64,000 bases of DNA from Dryocosmus kuriphilus (lineage: Eukaryota > Arthropoda > Insecta > Hymenoptera > Cynipidae), in assembly GCA_038277395.1 (NCBI GenBank), contig CM076195.1, positions 154,805,594 through 154,869,593 on the forward strand, read 5' to 3'. The notes below the pieces were generated by a model. That model worked only from the letters and a program-made list of their open reading frames with translations. It made no database searches and had not been told where the DNA came from. Both the position numbers and the translations under genes were made by a program. This document shows positions 46,001-58,000 of the stretch, piece after piece. Numbering within the stretch: position 1 is the first letter of the stretch; every line of letters starts with the position of its first letter.

Positions 46001-49000
46001 CCTCTTCAGTCTTTTTCTCACTCGATATCTCGTTGCTTTCCTTCTCAGCAAAATCCTCTAAAACACAATTTCCATTTTCCTCGTCCTGCGCAATGACTCG
46101 TTCCGCTGTCCTTTCTTCCTCGGTTTCTTCCTCTGTTTTTGGAAGGTTTTCTTGACCCACATTATCAAAACACTTTCTTACCTTCTCGTTTGTTTTTTTA
46201 CTTTTTCTTACTCTTCCCTCGTCCATCTCCTTTTCTCTCGAAATATTTGTAGGTTCGTGAAATTTTTCCGGAACTTTCTTGGATAAAAAATCGCTCGAAC
46301 CTTCTGCAACTCCACTCTTGCTGTAATCAATCACGGGGAACTTCTTTTTCTTTTGCTGCAAATCTTGCTCTGAAACGGTTGGAAGTTCTCCAAAAACGAC
46401 GGTTTCAAAGATGGGAGCTTCGTTCGCATCCTCGTCGTCCTTATTCTCGAATTTTGACACCTCGGCAGCAACTTCGTTTGCTCTCTCTTCTGCTTCCAAT
46501 TCTGCTAAATACCGATTTAATTCCTCCTCTGACAAGTCGTCAATGTCACCGAATCCAACAGGTTTCGGCTCTGGAGGTGCATTCAACTGAACGGCCTGTA
46601 AATAAAAATTAAAGAAAATTAAATTCAGAAAAAATCAATTTCATTTTAAGGCGATGTAACACTCACTTACGTCATACATTTCCTACTTTACCGACAGTTT
46701 TTTTGGGACCAACTTATATCCACATGAAATAAGATATCGAGTTGGTGCTCATATTAATTTTAATTCTCTCATCCTCGGAACATTCAGACATTTTTAAATT
46801 GCACAGAACATTAGAAAGCACTTGAATGAAACTATATTTCAAATTTTCAAAAAAATTCATAAAAAATGATTTTATCCTCACAATACTTTGAGGCATTTTA
46901 CGGAGTACAACATCGTTGTAAGTTCTACAAGACAGTAAAATTTAATTTCATAGCAAGACTTACTAATGCATAAGCTGCCTCCTTAAATATTATAAAAATA
47001 AAATTTTATAAGTTTAGGGAAGCAAAACATGCATTCCTCCTAAGTGTGAACCTGCCTCAATATAAGAATACAATTTTTATTTTAGTTATGTTTTTATCAT
47101 TGAGTGAAGCCATCTATCTTCTGGGATCGAATATCGATGGATAGTGAATCAGGAAGAGAAGAAGTGGAAAGGTTGTTAGGGGAAATTGGGACAAAAGTGC
47201 ATGTGGAAGAGATAAATGGAGTGGGAAGGAAGAATAAAGGTAAAGCGAGTGTATATATAGTGAAAGTGAGAAGTGAGGAAGAAAAAGATAATATTATGAG
47301 AGAAAAGAAAGCTTTAAAGGGGAGGGAAGAGAAAATAGAGGATGATATGACGTGGAATGAAAGAAGAAAGTGGATGATGAAATAGAGAGCATGGAGTGTA
47401 AGAATGAAAGGGAACACGGTATGGATAGGGAAAGACAGGATGTGGGTAAACGGTAATGTGTGGATGTGGGATGAAGAGAAAGAAAAATTGTGTGAAATGT
47501 ATAGGGAGGGTACATGGCGACGAGGGGAAGAAACAAAGGCTAGTGGTAGAAGGGAGGAAATAATGGAAATAGTAGAGGGTGAAAGTAAAGAAGGAGGAGA
47601 AGGTGGAGTGACGGGGTTTCCACAAAAATAGGGAGGGGGCGTAAAAAAGAAAGAAGGGAGAAAGGAAGGAAAAAAGAAAGGAGAGTAGCGTTTTGGAATG
47701 TATCAGGGCTAATGAATAAAGATGAAGGATTCTGGGAAGAGGTGAAGAAATGGGATGTAGTGATGTTGAGTGAAACCTGGGTAGATGAGAAGGATTGGAG
47801 GAGGATGAAGAGGAAGTTACCCAAGGGATATATATGGAAGATGCAAGAGGCAAAGAAAGAGAAGGTAAAGGGAAGAAAGAAAGGGGGCATGGTGTCAGGA
47901 GTAAGGAATGAATTGGTAGGTGAAGAGAGAATAGAAATGAGATTTGAGGAAACAGATGGAGTAATGACGAGAATGGTGAAGATAGGAAGAAGAAAGGCGA
48001 GGATACACTGAGGTATCCATTTGAGTCAGTCTCGGTTGGTCAGTGACACACGAATGGAGACCACGAAACCGTATCTGAACAGTAAACAAGTCAGGTCCGT
48101 ATGTACCAGTGTTCCCTTTGGGGGCAGCGCGAGCTCCAAGTATGTGTTTGAAAAAAAATTGAATAATTAAAATTTTCAATTGTCTGATCTATACAGTCTG
48201 ATAAAAATTTTATCAGTGCCAGGTGGTGCCAATAGCAGAGATAAAAATCCACGTTAGTGATACGAGTTAAATGGGGTTAGAGCACTGCCCACTTTGTGGT
48301 TACAGTGTAGGTGAATTTTCCCTCTGACCCCTCGACTCACACCGCCCTAGCTCTATTGTTATCCGAGCTCGGAAGATTTCTTGGAAAACACAAATGGAAG
48401 GCCACTGAAACCGATTCCCTAGTGTAGTTTGCATCTACAGGAGAAGGGGAGAAGAAGGTTGGAGTGTGATCAGGAAATGGGTGGCGAAAAAGGATGATGA
48501 ATTGGTTTTGATAGGAGGCGATCTGAATGCTTGGACAGGGGAACAGGGAGGGAAATATGGGATGAAGAGAGTGAGACTTTCAGGAGAAAATCGAAACATA
48601 AACAGGTGGACCAGGAAGGACTCTGCTGGAAATTCTGGGAGAAACAGGATGGTTCATTTGTAATGGGAACTCGGAGGGGGATGAGGAAGGAGAGATTATA
48701 TTTGCAGGAAAAAGAGAAACAGTAATAGACTACATTCTGGCAGAGGAAAGGATAATGAGGCTGTTGGGAAGAATGGAAGTAGGGATCGAAATAGGGTCAG
48801 AACAGCTCCCGGTAATTGCAACGTTGAAATGTTGGAATGAATGGAAGAAGAGAATACTATGATTGAAGAGGGGAAGGCGTAGATGCGATTTGTGTAAGAT
48901 AAAGGAAAAGGTAGAGAAGAGGATGGTGGGACGTGGAATGTATAGAGAGTAAAGAACGTATGAAATTGTCGTTAAAGAATTGGAGAAGAGGAGAGATAGA

Positions 49001-52000
49001 CAGAAAGGAATATAATAAAAGAAAAAGGGAGCACGAGAAATTGCTAGGTGTGAAAAGACAGGTGGAGAAGGTGAGGTACATGAAGGAGGTGTAGAAAGCA
49101 ATAAAGGAAGGAAGAGAATGGGAGGTGATCAATAGAGAGAGGAGTAGATGGAAAGGAATCAATGAAGAGATAAATATGGATGAATAGACGGTATACTTCA
49201 AGAAATTGCTAGGAGGCGCGGATAGCAAAGTGATGGGGGAAGGCAGAAAGAGCAATGAGGGAGGAATGGAAGGGGGGGAATGAGGTGACCAGAGAGGAGG
49301 TGAATCAAGCAATTGAGAAGTTAAAAAGAAACAAGGCGACAGGAGAAGATGGGATGGGATGAGAATGAAGCGTTGAAATTTGGAGGAAGAAGGATTAGAG
49401 ACGAGATCTGGGAAGTATGTAGTAGAGTATAGAGAGGGGAAGGATGGCCCAAGGAGTGGAGAAAAGGTTTCGTAGTTCCGTTATTAAAGAAAGGTAGGGG
49501 TAGAAAAGTTGAAGATTATAGAGGAATCACTCTCATGCCAGTAACGTATAAAATTTACGCGGAGGTGCTTAGGAAAAGATTAGAAGAACAGGTAGAAGAG
49601 AAAGGAAGTATTCCAAACAATCAAACAAGATTCAGGAAGTGAATGGGGACAGTGGATAACATTTTCGTTCTGAATTATCTAGTCAAAAGGAACCTGGGAC
49701 AGAAGAAAGGAAAGCTAGTTGCACTCTTCGTAGATTTTAAGGCAGTTTTCGACTCGGCGAATAGGAAAGTTTTGTGGAAGGCAATGAAAGAAAGGGAGGT
49801 CGACGAAGAGTTGACTGAGAGGATAAAAGAGGTCTTTACGGAGACGAAGACAAGGATGAGGATCGGGGAACAGAAAGGGGAGGAGTTTTGGACAGGGAGG
49901 GGTCTCAGGCAAGAGTGCCCGCTAAGTCCATTGCTATTTAGCATAATGTTAGCAGACCTAGAAGAGAACATGGAAAATAATGGTAAAGGAGGTACAGTTC
50001 TAGGAAATAAAAGAATATACTCACTAGCGTACGCGGACGATGTGGTGATTCTGGCAGATAATGAAAATGGAATGAGCTTGCCAATGAAAGGATTCGAAGA
50101 GTATGGGAGAGAGAAAGGCTTGACAATTAATGTGACGAAGACAAAAATAGTATGGTTCAGAAAGAGATAGAATGAAGTAAAGTATGGATGGAAGATAAAT
50201 GGATAAATGGTGGAAATGATAGCGAAATTTTGTTATTTAGGAGTTTGGTTCGAAGCGGGCGGTGGAAATGATCTACAGGTGAAAAAAAAAAGGATGGAAA
50301 GTTCGAGTAAGGTGATGGGTCAAGTGTGGGGGATTGGAAAAAGAACATTCAAAGAGGACTGGAAGATGAAATTATGGCTGTTTGACTAGCTGGTATGGTC
50401 AGTGATGTGTTATGGAGTGGAAATATGAGGTTGGAAGGAGTACAAGAAGGTAGAAAACGTGCAAGAAAGATTTCTGAGATGGGTTATGGGAGTAAGCTGA
50501 AACTGCCCAGGTTGTATGTTGAGAAAAGAAACAGGGGGAGAGAAATTGGTGATAAGGCAGAGAAAAAGGGTCTGGAATTTCGAAGAGAAACTTAAGAGTG
50601 GTAAGGGTAGCAAACAGGTGCCGACAGGAATTAATAGAGAGAGAGAGGAGAGGTAACACGGGTCAATCAAAATGGGAGGAAGAGAGATGGCAAGTTAGAA
50701 GGTAATGGAGAATGTGTGACGAAGGGAGGGAGTGGCAGGAAATTGAAGGGGAAATGAGTAAGAAGCAGGAAGAGAAGAGGTGGGAAAAGATTACAGGGTC
50801 AAAATATTTAGGGAAATTGAAAAAGGAGTGCAGGTGGGCCAGAATGATACGTTTCAGAATGGGTGAAGGCATGAATGAATGTAAATATTGGATGAGCGAA
50901 GAAATGAAAATGTGCAGGGTATGTAGGTATGAAAGGGAATCATGGGAGCAGGTTTTGGAGAGGTGCACAGGCGAAGAGGAAGGGGGAAAGAGCGTGGTAG
51001 ATAAAGTTAGGTGGATACTGAGCGGTTGTGGACAAGGGGAAAACTTTGTGGAGAGCTTAGAAAAGAAAAGGGAAGAGAGGATGTATGGGGGAGGAGAAAA
51101 ACCAAAATCGAAATTGAAATATGTACAAGGAAAATTAGTGTTGCGTGACTTGGTAAAGCTTGAAGAATAATGGTAAGAGGAAACGGAAGCCTTGGAAGAT
51201 CTCGCGCACTTGTTAGTATTAGATAATAGATAGTAAGATAGTATTTAAGAATTTAAGAACTTGTACATAATGAAGCGATAATAGGTTAAGATAAGCATAA
51301 GGCAGATTCAATAAAATCGAATACCGTGAAATTTTTCGAAATACATTAAAATCCCTTAAAATTGTTCTTTGGAATATTAAAAAAAAAATTAAAATCTCTA
51401 AAATCCTTTGTTTATTAAATTTCTTAATATCTCTTGAAAGCGTTGAAATCTGTAGAAATCTTTTGCAATCAAACTGAATTTATTCCCTAAAATTCTCTAC
51501 AAATGTGCTAAAATTCCCTAACATCGCTGGATGTTTAGCATAAACGCCTTGAATTGAACACATGTTCGAAATCCGTGTATTTCAAAAATCGAACACATGT
51601 TTGAAGTCCGCATATATAAAAAATCGAACATATGTTCGAAATCCGCGTATCATTCAGTCTGTAATTTTCGAGAGCATCTGCTCAACATAAATTCTACATT
51701 TAAGAACTCTACCTGGAAAACTAATCTAGTCGTGTTGCTACCCTTGGCTTCCGGTTCCTGACTCCTGTTTGTGTAAAAGTCGTTCATTTTCTTTGCCGCA
51801 ATTTCAAGTTCTGTCGCCGTCTCTGGTAAATTTTCCCTACGGCCAATATAAATGCTTTCGTATTCCTTATCGTTCTTATCCTTCTTTACCAAGTCTACGT
51901 TTTCATAAGTGTGCTTTAACTCTTTCTCTCCAGTTTCTGATTTTCTCGGCTCCTTCTTTACTTTCTTGGCATTAATTTCCCTAGTCTTGAGAATGTCTGT

Positions 52001-55000
52001 ACCAATATAAACATTTTCATACACATGCTCTGGTCCATCAATGATACTTTTTCCTTCCTTCTCAGATTTTTCCAACTGTTGAGAACGAATTGTTTTGCTC
52101 GTTTCTGGTAAAACATCCACTTGCTGTTCAGCAATTGCAACATTGCTGGGTTTTTCGACACAATCTAGCTTAACAGGCAAAAGAATATTCTGGTATTTGG
52201 GTGGAAGAGATAATTTCGGAAGATTTGGACCACCAATATCATTTTTTATCACACTTATACTTCCGGTATCAGTTGTGATATTCTTTATAACAACTGATTC
52301 AATTTTTACTGAATCTTCTCTTTCTAGATCGAGATTTTCACAACTAGAATCTTGAACTAGACTCACACTCGGCGCATTTATATAATCGTTGAGACTGCTG
52401 AAAACATTGCTAACACTTGGTTTGATGCTCGGTTGATTTTTGTCTTTGTTGAGTCTCTTGTTGCTTTCGTTACATTTTTTCTGAAGGAGTTTTTGAGATA
52501 TGTCGTTATGGATTATGGAAACTGGTTCTGGATCCAGCGATTGAGATTCTACGCATTGCTTGGGATGGATTTTGCTCTCGTTGAGACGACCATAAAAGTG
52601 ATTAACAGAGTCTACGTTGTCTAGTTTTAGGTCCGCTTTTCGAAAACTGGCGAGGTTGTCGTTTATCATTTCCCTTTCTTTTCTTGATGAGTCACCAGGG
52701 TTGGGTCCTTCATTTTTGGGTCTTTCAACGGCAGGAATGATATTTGGGTCTTCGTTTGCAGACGTTGAACTTGTTGGACGGTTGTAAGTTTTTGGGACTA
52801 GACCTGGAATTGAGGGTCCGATTTTTGGTACTGATACTGATGCAACTTGTTCAGCTCGATCTGCAAAAGATTTCATTTCAAATTTATTTATATTCAAAAG
52901 TATGAGCAGGGTTAGAAAAACAAACTTCCACACTTTTCTACTTTTTTCTTTATTTTATTCCCTAAAGTTATGTATATATTTGTTTAAATCCCTGGAAAAT
53001 TTTGAAATCGATGTAAACTTAATAAAATCCTTTAAATCTCGTGAACTTTCTTGAAACGTCTAAAAAGTTATTAAAATTTTCTTTTGTAAAAGTGCTAATT
53101 TATATGTTTTTGGAATTGCTGAATTTAAATATGGTGTCAGATTTCCAAAGTTCAAAATGGCACATCCAATATGACCGACCAAAATTCGAATTTTTTTTGG
53201 AACTTTGTAAAAGTGTTAATTTATATTTTTTGGAGTTACTGAATCGAAATATGGTGTCAGATTTACAAAATTAAAAATGGCGGATGCAGTACGGCGGACC
53301 AAAATCCGACATCTTTTTTTTAATTTTATAAAAGTAGTAATCTGTAGGTTTTTGGGGTTTCCGAATTAAAATCTGGTGTCAGATTGTCAAAATTCAAAAT
53401 GTCGGACCAACATTTTTTTAAATCGAATTTTGGTCCAACATATTGGATCCGCCATTTTGAATTTTTTAAACCTGACACCAAATTTCCATTCAGATATCCC
53501 AAAAACATAGATTACCAATTTTACAAAATTTTAAAAAGAACTCAAATTTTTTTTCTGTCACATTGGGTGTACCATTTTGAATTTTGAAAATCTGACACCA
53601 TATTTCGATTCAGTAACCCCAAAAACATATAAATGAACACTTTCATAAAATTTTTTAAAAAATATCGAATTTCGGTCCGCCATAAAAGATCCGCCATTTT
53701 GAATTTTGAAAATCTGACGCCATATTTCGATTCAGGTACCCTAAAAACATATAGATTTTTTACCAATTTTGAAAGAATGTCGAATTTTGGTCCGCCATAC
53801 TGGATCCGAAATTTTGAATTTTGAATTTTGGAAATCTGACATCATATTTCGATTCAGTAACCCCAAAAACATAAAAATTAACACTTTTACAAAATTCAGA
53901 AAAAAATTTATAATTTCGGACCGCCATATTGGATCCGTCATTATGACTTTTAAAAATCTGACACCAGATTTGCATTCAGAAATCCCAAAACATATACAAT
54001 ACCACTTTTACAAGATTTCACAAAAAGATTCGAATTGTGGTCCGCCATACTGGATCCGCCATTTTAAATTTTGAAAATCTGACACCATCTTTTGATTCAG
54101 TAACCACAAAAATATATAGATTACTACTTTTACAATTATCTGAAACATGAATTTTCAACAAAAAAAATTGATTTTCAGCCAAACAGTTGAATTTCCAACC
54201 AGAAAACATGATTTTCCAACCAAAGATGAATTGTTAATTACATCCTTAAACTTACAAAAATAGTTCAATTTTCAACTAAAAACATAATTTTTCAACTTTC
54301 AAAATTCTTGATTAAAACTAAAAAGGATGAATTCTCAATTTTGAACCAAGGATGAATTGTTAACAAAATCCTTAAACTTACAAAAAATAGTTAAATTTTC
54401 AACTAAAAAACATCATTTTTCAACTTTCAAAAGTTTTATAAAAAAATTTTCAAATTTTTTTTAAATGCTTGAAATTCCAACAAAAAATAACTAAATTTTA
54501 AATTAAAAAAGAATAATTCTTAAACAAAAATGAAATACTTAAATTTTGAAAAAAGAGATTAATTTTAAACCAAAAATAGTCGAATTTTGAAGCTAAAAAA
54601 ATTAATTTTCGACCAAAATATTTGAATTCTTCACGAAAAAAGTTACATTCTCAAAAAAAAAAAAAAAATGAATTTTTAATAAAAAATAGTTATGTTTTCA
54701 AGAACAAAAATTTAATTTTCAACGGAATAGTTTAATTTAATTTAATTTTAATTGGGGATAATTTTTTCTTAGATTTTCAATCGATTTGAAAGAGGGACAT
54801 TTTATATTTTTAACATTTTTAATAAGTTGAAATGCAGGGAATTTTTCTTAATATTTTCTTTTTGAATTAAAAAGAGAGAATTTTTTGTTTTACAATTACT
54901 ATTGAGTCAGGAGGTTGGAAATTTTGGTTTCTAAGTTTTTCCTAAATTGAAAGAGGGACATTTTTTATTTTTAAAATTTTTAAGGAACTTGGAATGGAGG

Positions 55001-58000
55001 CAATTTTGGTTAATATTTTCTTTTTTAATTAAAGGGGAGTTTTTTATTTTAAAACTAATATCGAATTAGAATGTTGGGAATTTTCGTTTTTTGGAAATTT
55101 TCGTTTTTTGGAAATTTTCGTTTTTAAGTTTTTTCTAACTTGAAACAGGGACATTTTTTATTTTCAACATTTTTAATGAATTGGAAGAGATTAAACTTTA
55201 GTTTATATTTGCTTTTCTGAATTGCAAGAGCAAATTTGTTTTTTTTTTAAACATTTGTATAGAGTTACATAGGGGAAAGTTCTGTATCTTAAAATTTTGT
55301 TTAAAAACCAAAGGTCATAACTTTTTATTCAAATTTCAACCGAACTAAAAGAGGGACATTTTTTATTATTAATATTTAGTCTAGGTTAGAAGGTTGGAAA
55401 TTTTGGCTTTTAAGTTTTTTCTAAATTGAAATAGGGGCATTTTTTATTTATAACATTTTTAATGAGTTGGAATGAATCCAATTTTGGTTAATATTTTCTT
55501 TTTGAATTAAAAGGGAAAAATTTTTGTTTTTAAAATTACTATTGAATTAGAAGGAAATTTTGGTTTTTAACTTTTTTTCTGAATTGACAGAAGAAATTTA
55601 GTTGTATTTAATTATTTTTTTCTTTCTGAACTTCAAATAACCGCGAGGCTTTTAATGACAGCTATTAAAGATTTTTTTTTATATCGAAGCTGACTTTTTT
55701 TGTAGCCTATTTATGTATTATTTCTGGTTTGAAAAACGTTTTATGATTTTCTTTTACAAAATGAATCAAAACTTTGTGAAAAAGGGGAAAATTGGGTCGA
55801 AATTTTCGATTTGAGGGATTTGAGAGATTTGAGGGGATTTTTGAAATTTACGGGGAAATAAAGGGGATTAGGAAAAAAAGGAGACGGACTGTGATTTTTT
55901 AACTTTTCTAGAATAGGGAAAAAATTATAAGAAAATCATAATAAGCTTACATTGAATTTCCTATATTTTTTCGTAAGGGGGTTTTGAAACACAATTTTAA
56001 AAACAATTGAAAATTAAAAACAATTAAAATAATATTTAAAAATAATAATAATAATAGTAATAATAAAAAATAAATAAATAAAATAAATTTTAGGCAGAGA
56101 ATTAATTTTTTTTTAGTTGAAAATTTAACTATTTTTTTTTTGTAACTTCAATAATTTTGTTAAAAATTCATCTTTTGTTGAAAACCCATGTTTTTTGTTT
56201 GAAAATTCAACTATTTGACTGAAAATCAATTTTTTTTTTAATTCATCTTTCTTTGGGGGTAGAAATTCAACTGTTTTATTACAAATTATTTTTTTTTAGT
56301 TGAAATGACAAGTATTTCGTTTAAAATTGGTCTTTTTAAATAAAAAATCAAACCATTCCGTTAAAAATTAATTTTTTCTTGAAAACAACTGTTTTTGACA
56401 AAAAAATCCACCTTTTTGTTGAAAATTTAACTTCTTTTTCCTTAAAAATTCAAATATTTTGGTTGATAATTCAATTGTTAAATTTTGTGTTGAAAAGCTG
56501 GAAATTCAACCATTTTTTTGAAAATTACTTTTCTTTAATTGATAATGATTCAACTTTTTTTGACTAATAATTCATCCGTTTTTCTTTTTAAAAATTCAAA
56601 TATTTGGTTGAAAATTAAATAGTTACATTTTTGGATTGAAATTTCCTTTTTTTAAATTTTGATTAACATTTTCTTTTTGAATTAAAAGAGAGAATTTTTT
56701 GTTTTTAAAATTACTATTTACAGAGAAGGAAATTTTGGTTTTTATCTTTTTTTCTAAATTGACAGAAGAAGTTTATTATTTTTAACGATTTTTTTCTTTC
56801 GAAACTTAAAATAACCCTGTTTTTAAACTACAGCTTTTAAAGTTTTTTTTTTTTTTTTTATTGAAGCTGATTTTATTTGTAGTCTGTTTATTATTATTTC
56901 AGTTTTGGAAAAGGTCTTATGATTTTGCTTACAAAATGAATCAAAACTTTGTGGAAAAAAAAAAGGAAATTTTGGTCGAAATTCTCGATTTAAGGGATTT
57001 TAGGGGATTTTTGAAATTTACGGAGAAAGAAAGGTGATTTGCGAAAAAAGGAGATAGACTGCGATTTTTTAATTTTTCTAGAATAGGGAAAAGATGATAA
57101 GAAAATCATAATACGCCTACATTAATTTCCTATATTTTTTCATAAGGGAGTTTTGAAACTCAATCTTAAAAACAATTTAAAATTAAAAACAATTTTAAAA
57201 ATAATTAATAATAATAATCAATAAATAAATAATAAATAAAATAAACACAATAAATAAAATAAATAAAATAAATTTTAGGTAGAGAATTAATTTTTTTTTA
57301 GTTGAAATTCCAACTATTTCGTTAAAAATTGGTCTTTTTAAATTGAAAACCAAACTATTCCGTTAAAAATTAATTTTTTCTTGAAAATATAACTGTTTTT
57401 GACAAAAAAATACACTTTTTGTTGAAAATTAAAATTTTTCCTTCTTAAAAATTCAAATATTTGGTTGTAAATTAAATAGTTACGTTCTAAGATTAAAATT
57501 TTTTTATTTTTTTTTATTTTGGTTAATATTTTTTTTTAATTACAAGAGAGTTATTTTTTCTTAAAATTACTATTGACTTAGAAGGTTGAAAATTTAGGTT
57601 TTGAAGTTTTTTATAAACTAAAAGAGGGACAATTTTTTATTTTTAACATTTTTAATGAATTGGAATGGATGTAATTTTGGTTAATATTTTCTTTTGAATT
57701 AAAAGAAAGAATTTTTTGTTTTTAAAATTACTATTGAATTACAAGAAAATTTTGGTTTTTGTTTACTTTTTTATTAGTTGCCAGAAGAAATTTAGTTGTT
57801 CTTAATAATCTTTTTCTTTATAAACTTAAAATAGCCAAGGTTTTAAACGACAGCTTCTAGAGTTTTTTTATACTGAAGCTGATTTTTTTTGTATTTTATG
57901 ATTTTTTCTACAAAATGAAGCAAAACTTTGTGAAAAAGGGGAAAATTGTGTCGAAATTCTCGATTTAAGGGATTTTAGGGGATTTGTGAAAATGAAGGGT

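Noticed and set aside
47097..47890. Long Ser/Phe/Pro-rich minus-strand frames opposite the intron 2 LINE (also 48.7-49.3 and 50.4-50.9 kb)
   Set aside because: They are antisense shadows of the Lys/Glu-rich LINE ORFs.
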